Positions 46,213-53,764 of a stretch of 64,000 nt of DNA are shown here, piece after piece. The stretch is from Algoriphagus algorifonticola. GTDB taxonomy: Bacteria > Bacteroidota > Bacteroidia > Cytophagales > Cyclobacteriaceae. The translations under genes were made by a program, and so were the position numbers. The stretch covers positions 62,001 to 126,000 of the forward strand of contig NZ_VLOG01000029.1 of NCBI RefSeq assembly GCF_007655305.1. Direction: 5' to 3'. Position 1 is the first letter of the stretch. Each line of letters starts with the position of its first letter. The notes under the pieces were generated by a model. The model was not told the origin of the DNA. It did no database searches and saw only the letters and a program-made list of their open reading frames with translations.

Positions 46213-46998
46213 TTACTCTCCCTTAAACACAGGCTTTCTTTTTTCTAAAAACGCGCTTGTTCCTTCTTTGTAATCACCTGATTTAACACATCGGGCAAAA
46301 CTATTTGCCTCAGTCTGGTAGCCATTTTCCTCAGCTAAATAGACTGCATTCACGCAGTCTACGATCATCCCGATAGCCAAAGGAGCTTTGGACATGATTT
46401 TACCGATGATTTCTTCGGCTTTAGCCATTGCATCATTTTTGGTTGGGAGTACATGGTTGACAAGCTTGAGACTCAGGGCCTCGTCTGCACCTATCATATC
46501 TCCCGTCATCATCAATTCATTAGCTTTGCCTCTGCCAACCAAAATGGTCATTCTTTGCGTTCCGCCGTATCCCGGGATAATTCCCAGATTCACTTCAGGC
46601 TGTCCAAATTTCGCATTGGCAGTGGCAATTCTCATGTGGCAAGCCATCGCTAACTCACAGCCACCTCCTAAAGTATAGCCGTTGGTTACGGCAATTACCG
46701 GCTTGTGGCAATTTTCTATCATGGAAAAAATTTCCTGACCGTTTTCCGCAAATTTTCTAGCATTTACCTCATTCAATTCGGCTATTTCGCTGATGTCAGC
46801 GCCTGCTACGAAGGCCTTTTCTCCAGCGCCCGTCAAGATGACTGCTTTGATGCTTTTGTCATCGATGACTTGGTCAAAAATCTCTCTCAACTCTTCCAAG
46901 GTGGCAAAGTTGAGGGCATTCATTTTATCCTCTCTATTGATGGTAAGGTAAAGAACTCCATCTTTTTCCTCGGTCAGAATATTTCGATAATCTCCCAT
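46213..46998 (-). CDS. Enoyl-CoA hydratase/isomerase (crotonase) family protein
   Basis: 261 residues, normal length. The CoA-binding and oxyanion regions are seen in AFVAGADISEIAELN (~68) and 'AVTNGYTLGGGCELAMACHMRIA' (~105-127), and the catalytic Glu pair is in 'CELAMAC' and 'GQPEVNLGIIPGYGGTQ' (~137-152). The C-terminal 'EGTSAFLEKRKPVFKG' is also typical. It hydrates 2-enoyl-CoA to 3-hydroxyacyl-CoA in fatty-acid or related degradation; the specific pathway is not evident from neighbours. It is divergent from icd with a 201-bp gap. Confidence 0.92.
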   Translation of the reverse strand: MGDYRNILTEEKDGVLYLTINREDKMNALNFATLEELREIFDQVIDDKSIKAVILTGAGEKAFVAGADISEIAELNEVNARKFAENGQEIFSMIENCHKPVIAVTNGYTLGGGCELAMACHMRIATANAKFGQPEVNLGIIPGYGGTQRMTILVGRGKANELMMTGDMIGADEALSLKLVNHVLPTKNDAMAKAEEIIGKIMSKAPLAIGMIVDCVNAVYLAEENGYQTEANSFARCVKSGDYKEGTSAFLEKRKPVFKGE

Positions 46999-47157
46999 AA
47001 ATTATTTTTTGAGTAGCAAACAAATATACGAGCAGGGTACTCAATCCCAAATTCCCTTTGGGAAATTTCCTAGCTCAAGATCTGATTCCAAATTGATTTT
47101 ATGGATATCATCAATCTAATTTAGTCATTTTCAAAGGCCCATCCGCCATTTTTTATT

Positions 47158-47165
47158 TACTTTTG
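47158..47165 (+). promoter_or_regulatory. Bacteroidota-type -7 box upstream of icd
   Basis: TACTTTTG matches the TAnnTTTG -7 consensus of Bacteroidota promoters exactly, 34 bp before the icd ATG. A matching TTTG -33 box at the expected spacing is not evident, so this is a tentative call. Confidence 0.4.
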
Positions 47166-47199
47166 CACTGGTAAAATAAAAACTAAATCCACAATATAT

Positions 47200-48654
47200 A
47201 TGTCTTCAAAAAAGAAAATCACCGTAGCCTATGGTGATGGTATTGGGCCAGAAATCATGAAAGCAACACTGAATATCCTGGATGCAGCAGGTGCGCAACT
47301 GGAATATGATGTGATTGAAATCGGTGAACAAGTATACTTAAAGGGAATTTCCTCTGGTATGGAACCTAAATCATTTGATTCACTTCGTGAGACCAAAGTA
47401 TTTTTGAAGTCACCAATCACCACTCCTCAAGGTGGTGGATTTAAGTCCCTGAATGTGACTACCAGAAAGTCATTCGGGCTATATGCTAACGTAAGACCTT
47501 GTAAGGCATATTCTCCATTTATTAAAACCCACTTCCCAAAAACAGACTTGGTTATCATTCGTGAGAATGAGGAAGATTTGTACGCGGGAATCGAGCATAG
47601 ACAGACTCAGGAGGTATACCAAACTTTGAAATTGGTATCCGAGCCTGGTTCCGAGAAAATCATCCGTTACGCTTTTGAATACGCTAAAAAGTATGGCAGA
47701 AAGAAAGTGACTTGTATGACCAAGGACAATATCATGAAATTGGCCGATGGTCTTTTCCACAAGAAATTTGATGAGGTAGCAAAAGAATACCCTGAGATCC
47801 AGACGGAACATAAAATCATCGATATCGGAACAGCTTTAATTGCTGAAAGACCGGAAATTTTTGATGTGATCGTGACTTTGAACTTGTACGGAGATATTAT
47901 TTCCGACGTAGCAGCTCAGGTTACAGGTTCTGTAGGGCTAGGCGGTTCTGCAAACGTTGGTGCGGAAGTAGCCATGTTTGAAGCGATCCACGGTTCTGCT
48001 CCTGATATCGCAGGAATGGGCATTGCCAACCCTTCAGGTTTGTTGAATGGTGCTATCATGATGTTGGTGCACATCGGCCAACCTGAAATTGCTGAGAAGA
48101 TTTCTAACGCTTGGATGAGAACTTTGGAAGATGGTATCCACACCGGAGATATTTATCAGGAAGGTTTGTCCAGCAAGAAAGCAAGTACTCAGGAATTTGC
48201 TCAGGCGGTAATCGAAAGATTGGGTCAAAAGCCTCAGAAGATGGCTGAAGCTTCTTTCGACAAAGAAGCGACTGAGCCAATGAACATCAAATTGAGTCCA
48301 AAAACTAAGTCAAAGAAAGAATTAATCGGGGTGGACGTATTCATCGATTGGGATGAGGACAACAGAGACCCTAATGTAATTGGAGAAAGATTGAGAAAAG
48401 CGAATGCTGACGGTCTTCAGTTGCAATTGATCACCAATAGAGGGGTGAAGGTATTCCCTGAGGGAATGAAAGAAACCTTCTGTACTGATCACTGGAGATG
48501 TAGATTTAAAACTGCTGATCAAAGAGTGATTTCCCATGACACAGTGTTGGAATTGCTAAAGCAAATCCAAGGATTAGGCTTTGACTTTATCAAAACCGAG
48601 CACCTTTATACATTCGACGGTGCGAGAGGTTATTCTTTGGCACAAGGAGAATAA
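47200..48654 (+). CDS. icd: Isocitrate dehydrogenase (Thermus-type; NAD-type cofactor motif)
   Basis: 484 residues. Start motif VAYGDGIGPEIM, substrate residues in TTRKSFGLYANVRP, 'VIIRENEEDLYAGIEH' and the metal-binding 'LNLYGDIISDVAAQVTGSVG' identify a beta-decarboxylating dehydrogenase. A ~140-residue C-terminal extension (from ~345) is shared with the Thermus thermophilus enzyme. The adenine-site motif reads HGSAPDIAG with Asp269-Ile270, the residue pair linked to NAD preference; NADP enzymes have Lys-Tyr there. It therefore probably makes NADH in the TCA cycle. It is monocistronic with its own terminator and a -7 box. Confidence 0.92.
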   Translation: MSSKKKITVAYGDGIGPEIMKATLNILDAAGAQLEYDVIEIGEQVYLKGISSGMEPKSFDSLRETKVFLKSPITTPQGGGFKSLNVTTRKSFGLYANVRPCKAYSPFIKTHFPKTDLVIIRENEEDLYAGIEHRQTQEVYQTLKLVSEPGSEKIIRYAFEYAKKYGRKKVTCMTKDNIMKLADGLFHKKFDEVAKEYPEIQTEHKIIDIGTALIAERPEIFDVIVTLNLYGDIISDVAAQVTGSVGLGGSANVGAEVAMFEAIHGSAPDIAGMGIANPSGLLNGAIMMLVHIGQPEIAEKISNAWMRTLEDGIHTGDIYQEGLSSKKASTQEFAQAVIERLGQKPQKMAEASFDKEATEPMNIKLSPKTKSKKELIGVDVFIDWDEDNRDPNVIGERLRKANADGLQLQLITNRGVKVFPEGMKETFCTDHWRCRFKTADQRVISHDTVLELLKQIQGLGFDFIKTEHLYTFDGARGYSLAQGE

Positions 48655-48681
48655 TCATCATCAAGTACATATTATAATTTT

Positions 48682-48713
48682 GAAAGGGGGAGGATTTCTT
48701 CCCCTTTCTTTTT
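48682..48713 (+). terminator. Rho-independent terminator after icd
   Basis: GAAAGGGG (48682-48689) pairs with CCCCTTTC (48701-48708), followed by TTTTT. It lies 28 bp after the icd stop. Confidence 0.85.
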
Positions 48714-48743
48714 GTCCTATAATTTTTCCAAATTCGGATTCCT

Positions 48744-50111
48744 ATGGATCAAAAACTTTCCAAACGAGTTTTAATTATCACCTATTACTGGCCACCCAGT
48801 GCCGGTTCTGGAGTTCAGCGTTGGTTGAAATTTGCCAAGTACCTTCCGGATTCAGGATGGGAACCTGTCATTTTTACTCCCGAAAATCCCGATTTTGATC
48901 TGAAAGATCAATCTCTTTTGAGGGAAATTCCAGAATCACTGGAAGTGATGAAGTTTCCGATTTGGGAACCTTATTCCTTACTGGATAAACTCCGGGGAAA
49001 GGGGAAAACGCATCCAGCCAGAATCATGGAGCAGAAGAAAAAGGGAATGCTGGAAAAGGCAGCAATCTGGTTAAGGGCCAATTTTCTTGTACCTGATCCT
49101 AGAGTTTTTTGGGTAAAGCCTTCAGTGAGATTTCTCTCAGAATTAGTCAAAGGTGGACAATTTGAGGCAATCATTACGACAGGACCTCCGCACTCCATGC
49201 ATTTGATTGGGAGAGAATTGAAACGCAAGACCGGAGTTAAATGGATTGCTGATTTCAGAGATCCTTGGTCGGAATGGGAGTTTTTGGATACCATGCCGAT
49301 GAGCCCAAACATTCGTAAAAAGCATCAAAGGCTGGAAAAGTCTGTACTGAAAGAAGCAGATGAGATATTGACCATTTCGCCTACTTTTCAGAAGGACCTA
49401 GAGCGACTTTCCAGGAGGAAGGTCCGCCTACTCACCAATGGATTTGATCCTGGCGATTTACCGAAAGGATTTCAGCCAAAGCAGAAGAAAGATGGGGAAC
49501 TTCATTTGGTCTATACGGGAATTATCGATGCGATCAGAAATCCACTTCCTTTATTTAAAGCTTTGAAAGAGGAATTTTCCACCACAGAGGACAAGGTGAA
49601 ATTTACCTTTGTTGGGAGGGTAAGCGAGCAAGTGAAAAAATTTGTGGAGGCAGACACTTGGCTAAAATCCATTGTGGATTTTGCAGGTTATGTTTCCCAT
49701 CAAAAGGTATTTGAATTTTATGCCGAAGCGGACGCTTTGGTTTTGATTTTAACCGATACCAAAAATGCCAAAGGTAATATTCCCGGAAAATTATTTGAAT
49801 ATTTAGCGATCGGAGTACCAGTTTTGGCTTTGGGTGATTCAAAAGGAGATTCGGCAGCAATACTTCAAAATACCGGAATGGCTCAGGTAGTTTCCCATGA
49901 GAATCATGTTCAGATACAAATAGCCTTGCGGAAACTGATGGATGAAAACATGCAGTATGAATCCGAAGGCATGCCCAATCAATATTCCAGAAAATATCTT
50001 TCCGCGCAATTAGCAGAGATTTTAGATGAAATGCCCATGAGGAAAAATCTCACACAACTTGTCCCGAACTTGTTTCGGGAGGGGGATGATTATCCTGGGC
50101 ATTCCATCTGA
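48744..50111 (+). CDS. Glycosyltransferase family 4-like protein with repeat-derived C-terminus
   Basis: 455 residues. A GT-B fold: N-terminal 'LIITYYWPPSAGSGVQRWLKFAK', 'GPPHSMHLIGRELKRKTGVKWIADFRDPW' and the C-terminal nucleotide-sugar domain with 'PGKLFEYLAIGVPVLALGDSKGD' (~345-368). It adds an unidentified sugar on the cytoplasmic face. The last ~25 residues (from MRKNLTQ at ~432) are encoded by the first copy of a tandem repeat cassette starting at 50037, including a palindrome that reads LVPNLFRE. The true catalytic domain therefore ends at about residue 430, and the tail looks like a read-through into intergenic repeat. The DegT gene follows 147 bp downstream. Confidence 0.85.
   Translation: MDQKLSKRVLIITYYWPPSAGSGVQRWLKFAKYLPDSGWEPVIFTPENPDFDLKDQSLLREIPESLEVMKFPIWEPYSLLDKLRGKGKTHPARIMEQKKKGMLEKAAIWLRANFLVPDPRVFWVKPSVRFLSELVKGGQFEAIITTGPPHSMHLIGRELKRKTGVKWIADFRDPWSEWEFLDTMPMSPNIRKKHQRLEKSVLKEADEILTISPTFQKDLERLSRRKVRLLTNGFDPGDLPKGFQPKQKKDGELHLVYTGIIDAIRNPLPLFKALKEEFSTTEDKVKFTFVGRVSEQVKKFVEADTWLKSIVDFAGYVSHQKVFEFYAEADALVLILTDTKNAKGNIPGKLFEYLAIGVPVLALGDSKGDSAAILQNTGMAQVVSHENHVQIQIALRKLMDENMQYESEGMPNQYSRKYLSAQLAEILDEMPMRKNLTQLVPNLFREGDDYPGHSI
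50062..50080. repeat. Palindrome P1 of cassette copy A
   Basis: TCCCGAA (50062-50068) pairs perfectly with TTCGGGA (50074-50080), loop CTTGT. It lies inside the glycosyltransferase coding end and is the counterpart of the palindrome at 50177. Confidence 0.85.
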
Positions 50112-50176
50112 CCTCTAAAAATCAAAATATAAACAGATGAAATCGAGCATGAGGGAAAACCTCACACACAGGCATG

Positions 50177-50192
50177 CCCCGATGTATCGGGG
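50177..50192. repeat. Palindrome P1' of cassette copy B
   Basis: CCCCGAT pairs perfectly with ATCGGGG around a GT loop. It occupies the same place in copy B as the palindrome at 50062 does in copy A, with both arms changed together. Confidence 0.85.
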
Positions 50193-50203
50193 AAGTGGTG
50201 CGA

Positions 50204-50222
50204 CCTGCCTGCCGCAGGCAGG
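50204..50222. repeat. GC-rich palindrome P2' of cassette copy B
   Basis: CCTGCCTGC pairs with GCAGGCAGG around a single C (19 nt, 9-bp stem). It is far more GC-rich than its surroundings. Copy A has at this place a short GGAT/ATCC hairpin (50084-50095). Confidence 0.85.
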
Positions 50223-50258
50223 GATTCCATCTGACCACTGAAAAACAAATTATAACAG

Positions 50259-51341
50259 ATGAAAATACCCTTTCTTGATTTAAGTAAGATTCCGAATGAA
50301 ATTCAACTGAAGCTGCAAGAGAAGTTTGCTGAGCTTTTGAAAAGAGGAGTTTATTCTTTCGGTCAGGAGGTGGAGAGTTTTGAATCTGAAGTCAAAGACT
50401 TTTTAAATACCTCTCATGCAATAAGTTGCGCCAATGGAACCGACGCTTTGGAATTGGCAATCAGGGCATTGAATATAGGTTCGGGGGATGAGGTGATCCT
50501 TCCTGCTATGACTTGGGTAAGTACAGCGGAAGCCGTGATTATGGTAGGGGCTAAACCTATCTTTTGGGATACGGATGAAAATGGACTTTTGGCTAAGGAC
50601 TGGACCAAGGCCGTCACCCCAAAAACCAAGGCTGTGATCCCGGTTCATTTATATGGGCAGATGCTGGAGATGAATAATTTGATGGTCAAAGCCAAACACC
50701 ATCATTTGAAAGTTGTTGAAGATGCAGCCCAAGCATTTGGATCTTTTTACGATGGGAGCTTTGCCGGAACTTGGGGGGATGTAGGATGCCTGAGTTTTTA
50801 TCCGACAAAGAATCTGGGTGCTTTAGGTGAGGCAGGCATGTGCTTATGTCAGGATGCTGGCTTGGCGGAGCGGATAAGGTTGATCAGCAATCACGGGCAA
50901 CCAGAAAGAGATCAGCATAATTTGGTGGGAAGAAACAGTCGGGTGGATACTTTGCAGGCTGCCTTTTTGAGAATTTTTCTGGAGGATTTTTTCAAGCATC
51001 AGCAGTTAAGAAAGGAATTTGCGGGAATTTACTGCGAAGAACTATCAGGTTTACCAGATCTTGAACTGCCTTTTAATTTCCAAGATCCAAGTTCGAATAT
51101 GCATTTATTTGTGGTCAAGTCTCCAAGAAGAGATTCTTTGAAGCAATACTTGGAAGAGCATGGGGTAGGAACAGCTATTCATTATCCTACCATTTTGCCT
51201 GATATGGTTCCTTACGAACAACAGGGTAATTATATGAATGCAAGAAAATTAAGTAAGGAATGTCTTTCCTTGCCTTTGAACCCCTGGATGAAAAAAGAGG
51301 AGGTTTATACTGTTTGCAAATTGATTAAAGACTTTTTTTAA
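50259..51341 (+). CDS. DegT/DnrJ/EryC1/StrS aminotransferase family protein
   Basis: 360 residues. Fold type I PLP enzyme: 'ANGTDALELAI' (~58-68), Asp in VVEDAAQAFGS (~155) and the Schiff-base Lys184 in 'SFYPTKNLGALGEAG'. The C-terminal substrate part holds 'VGRNSRVDTLQAAFL' and 'YPTILPDM'. The family transaminates keto-sugars attached to nucleotides for LPS or capsule amino-sugars, or acts as sugar dehydratase. It follows the GT gene, suggesting a joint glycan role. The start codon sits at the very end of repeat cassette copy B. No clear terminator follows. Confidence 0.9.
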   Translation: MKIPFLDLSKIPNEIQLKLQEKFAELLKRGVYSFGQEVESFESEVKDFLNTSHAISCANGTDALELAIRALNIGSGDEVILPAMTWVSTAEAVIMVGAKPIFWDTDENGLLAKDWTKAVTPKTKAVIPVHLYGQMLEMNNLMVKAKHHHLKVVEDAAQAFGSFYDGSFAGTWGDVGCLSFYPTKNLGALGEAGMCLCQDAGLAERIRLISNHGQPERDQHNLVGRNSRVDTLQAAFLRIFLEDFFKHQQLRKEFAGIYCEELSGLPDLELPFNFQDPSSNMHLFVVKSPRRDSLKQYLEEHGVGTAIHYPTILPDMVPYEQQGNYMNARKLSKECLSLPLNPWMKKEEVYTVCKLIKDFF

Positions 51342-51597
51342 AGTAAACCTAAGCAAGATCAACATGCACCGCTCTTTATAATTTCATATTAAAATCTGGT
51401 TTTGCCAATTAGTTGAAAATCGGCTTACTATCAGCCAAAAGGATCAGATTCCGGAAGCTTCGGTCTTCGGTCATCTGTCTTCCAGCCAGATCATCAAAGC
51501 AAAAATGGCGAATGGAATTATATCGAATAACCAGATAATCTAACACCGAATTTGCAAAGGGTTCTGAAAATTCCAATTCAATTTCCTATTTTCAAAA
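51342..51597. other. Intergenic DNA between DegT and DUF819 genes
   Basis: 256 bp without a convincing ORF. It contains a heptamer array (51458-51485) and otherwise AT-rich sequence that probably holds the DUF819 promoter; I see no clear -7 box. Confidence 0.6.
51458..51485. repeat. Degenerate tandem heptamers (CTTCGGT type)
   Basis: Four 7-nt units in register: CTTCGGT twice, followed by CATCTGT and a CTTCCAG unit. An 18-bp run (AAGCTTCGGTCTTCGGTC, 51456-51473) is the exact reverse complement of a segment at 61436-61453. Confidence 0.65.
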
Positions 51598-52731
51598 ATG
51601 CCTTTTAACCAAAACCCGCTGTTTGTTTCCGGAGCGTTATGTGTTGCAGTTTTTTTTGCGATTTGGTTAACCCGATTTTCATGGGGAAAAACCGTAGGAA
51701 CCCCCATTTTGGTGATTTTAATCTGTGCCATTTTATCCAATGTGGGAATCATTCCCAGTGCCATGGGCGGTCATGTGGTTTATAATGGGGTTTTCAATTA
51801 TTTGGCACCTTTAGGGATTTTTATTGCCCTTTTGGAAGTTGATTTGAAAAGTATTAAGAAAGCCGGACTGCCTCTTTTATTGATGTTTGGATTGGGTACA
51901 CTAGGAACAGTCATCGGTGTATTTGTAGCTTGGTTCGTGGTTCAGCCTCAATCCGAAATAGGAGATATGGCTTCTGCTGTGGCGGGCATATTTACAGGAA
52001 CTTACATCGGGGGAAGTATCAATTTCAATGCGGTGGCCTTAAGCTACGGGGTCAATGAAAATGGGACTTTGTATGCTGCAACTACTGTAGTGGATAACTT
52101 AATCGGAACACCTTGGATCATTGCTACTTTGATTTTGCCTAGGTATTTGCAAAAACTTTTCCCTCGAAAAAAGCTGCAATCCGCCAAGCAGTCTCAACAA
52201 ATTCCAACTGTAGAGTACATTTCTCTTTCCTCCTTGGCCTCCATTTTAGCCTTAGGCTTTTTAGCCATGGCTATCAGCAGAGTTTTGGAATATTATATTC
52301 CTCAAATTCCTGAAATCATCACTTTAACGACCATTGCCCTGATTCTCGCACAGTTTCCCTCAGTGCAGCAGTTGCACGGGAAGCATACTTTGGGATTTTT
52401 CTTTATTCTGGTATTTCTGGCAGTCATCGGAACCCTCTGTGATGTTGGCGCAATTTCTGGAGTAGGGTCTTTGGCTGGTACTTTAATCTTGTTTGTAGGC
52501 TTACTGGTGCTGATTCATGGTGTCGTGATTTTCGGTTTGGGAGCCTTATTCAAAATGGATTGGGATGTAATAGCTGTGGCCTCTCAAGCTAATGTGGGAG
52601 GGAATACTACCGCCATTGCAGCTGCGGAAAGTTTGGACAGGCCGGATTTATTGATTCCCGGTGTTTTGGTTGGAAGCTTGGGTAATGCCCTAGGAACCTA
52701 TTTAGGTTTTATGGTGGCGGGGATATTGTAG
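51598..52731 (+). CDS. DUF819 family membrane protein
   Basis: 377 residues with about ten hydrophobic helices. The pattern 'LFVSGALCVAVFFAIWLTRF...GTPILVILICAILSNVGIIP', 'APLGIFIALLEVDLKSI' and 'SQANVGGNTTAIAAAESL', with an internal 'GTYIGGSINFNAVALSYGV' (~140-158), is that of DUF819 (YjcL-like). The family is distantly related to secondary carriers and has no known substrate. The two Gly-rich NxxA motifs in separate halves suggest an inverted-repeat transporter. Monocistronic; convergent with ogt, whose stop lies 4 bp downstream. Confidence 0.82.
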   Translation: MPFNQNPLFVSGALCVAVFFAIWLTRFSWGKTVGTPILVILICAILSNVGIIPSAMGGHVVYNGVFNYLAPLGIFIALLEVDLKSIKKAGLPLLLMFGLGTLGTVIGVFVAWFVVQPQSEIGDMASAVAGIFTGTYIGGSINFNAVALSYGVNENGTLYAATTVVDNLIGTPWIIATLILPRYLQKLFPRKKLQSAKQSQQIPTVEYISLSSLASILALGFLAMAISRVLEYYIPQIPEIITLTTIALILAQFPSVQQLHGKHTLGFFFILVFLAVIGTLCDVGAISGVGSLAGTLILFVGLLVLIHGVVIFGLGALFKMDWDVIAVASQANVGGNTTAIAAAESLDRPDLLIPGVLVGSLGNALGTYLGFMVAGIL

Positions 52732-52735
52732 TATA

Positions 52736-53278
52736 TTAATTAAACAGCTGAATCTGTCCAGGCTTGGAAAATTGCTGAATGCCTTCCAGTCTGAGAAGTT
52801 TCTTCTTGGCTTCCAATCCTCCTGCATAACCCACTAAATTTCCATCCGAACCTATAATTCTATGACAAGGGACAATGATGGATATTGCATTAGCTCCATT
52901 GGCTGATGCAACAGCCCGAATGGCATCCGGGTTTTGGAGTTGTTGTGATAAGGCTAAATAGCTTTTGGTTTCTCCAAAAGGAATGTGAGCCAAGGCATTC
53001 CAAACCGATTTTTGAAAATCAGACCCGACAAAATGCAAGGGCAATTCGAAAGTTTTTCTCTCGGAATTGAAGTACTCATTTAACTGGACTACGGCTTTTT
53101 CCAAAACAGGATGACTCCCTTCCTGATATGCTGCATTTAATCCGCTTTGAATTCGCTGATCTATAGTCTGTCGCATTTTTCTGTACTTCCAGTCGCAAAG
53201 GCAAAGTTGATCCTCGAAAACTCCCAAGAGAAGCTCTCCCACAGGAGATTGATAGGTTTGAGTAATGATTGTTCTCAT
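52736..53278 (-). CDS. ogt: Methylated-DNA-protein-cysteine methyltransferase
   Basis: 180 residues. The active-site Cys138 lies in 'ISIIVPCHRIIGSDGNLVGYAGG' (PCHR motif), preceded by the DNA-binding helix (SQQLQNPDAIRAVASANGAN). The enzyme removes O6-alkyl groups from guanine in a suicidal transfer. It lacks the Ada N-terminal regulatory domain, so it is Ogt-like. It is 1 bp downstream of the NTF2-like gene's stop and probably co-transcribed with it. Confidence 0.95.
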   Translation of the reverse strand: MRTIITQTYQSPVGELLLGVFEDQLCLCDWKYRKMRQTIDQRIQSGLNAAYQEGSHPVLEKAVVQLNEYFNSERKTFELPLHFVGSDFQKSVWNALAHIPFGETKSYLALSQQLQNPDAIRAVASANGANAISIIVPCHRIIGSDGNLVGYAGGLEAKKKLLRLEGIQQFSKPGQIQLFN

Positions 53279-53279
53279 T

Positions 53280-53708
53280 TTAAGGTCTTCTATATGCTTG
53301 ACGAGCCAAAAGTTTCCATTCCCCTTCTTCCTTTACCCAAACCAGCATCACTCCTAAATTGAGTTTCCTAAGTTCCCCATCAACCCAGATGGATCCATTG
53401 ACCAAGTGTCTTACAATGCCCAAATCTTCTGAGGCATAGCTGATTTCCTGTTCACTGATGTCCCAAGTTTCATAATCGTTGATTTTCTCTTCGAATATTT
53501 TCAGAAATGCCTTTTGACTCTCAATTACCCCACCGCTATGTCCATAGCTCAGTTGTGTAGAGGTGAGAGCTCGGAGCTTTTCCACGTTTTCTGAGAGAAG
53601 TGCCTGCGTCAGCTCATTCATTTTCCCCTCCAATTCAGAGCTGGATTGAGCGAATAATGGTGCATTACAGCAATATAGAAAAGCGAAAATCAGCAGGCAT
53701 TTTTTCAT
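53280..53708 (-). CDS. Secreted NTF2-like (DUF4440/SnoaL-type) protein
   Basis: 142 residues with a signal peptide (CLLIFAFLYCCNAPLFAQS). The remainder has the cone-shaped NTF2 pattern 'KMNELTQALLSENVEKLRAL', 'YGHSGGVIESQKAFLKIF' and the final strand pair 'GVMLVWVKEEGEWKLLARQAYR'. The family ranges from enzymes to ligand-binding domains, so no function can be assigned. The export signal places it in the periplasm. It is immediately upstream of ogt on the same strand. Confidence 0.78.
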   Translation of the reverse strand: MKKCLLIFAFLYCCNAPLFAQSSSELEGKMNELTQALLSENVEKLRALTSTQLSYGHSGGVIESQKAFLKIFEEKINDYETWDISEQEISYASEDLGIVRHLVNGSIWVDGELRKLNLGVMLVWVKEEGEWKLLARQAYRRP

Positions 53709-53764
53709 AAGGAATAAGTTTTCATCAAGTTAATAAATTCCATGCCCTCAGAAGTAGGAGCTAT

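Larger units (their letters stand above)
50037..50262 (+). repeat. Tandem, diverged cassette (two ~105-114 bp copies) with palindromes
   Basis: Copy A (50037-50140) and copy B (50149-50262) share ATGAGG(G/A)AAAA...CTCACACA, a palindrome, a second palindromic segment, ATTCCATCTGACC, an A/T-rich run and the ending ACAGATGAAA. In copy B that ending is the start codon region of the DegT gene. The core palindromes differ in sequence (TCCCGAA in A, CCCCGAT in B), each keeping full pairing. Copy A overlaps the 3' end of the glycosyltransferase gene. An 8-bp spacer separates the copies. Confidence 0.75.

Noticed and set aside
50137-50241. 34-codon ORF (MKSSMRENLT...) between the glycosyltransferase and DegT genes
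   Set aside because: It lies wholly within repeat cassette copy B, reads through two palindromes and has no family resemblance; its start is a duplicate of the DegT start region.
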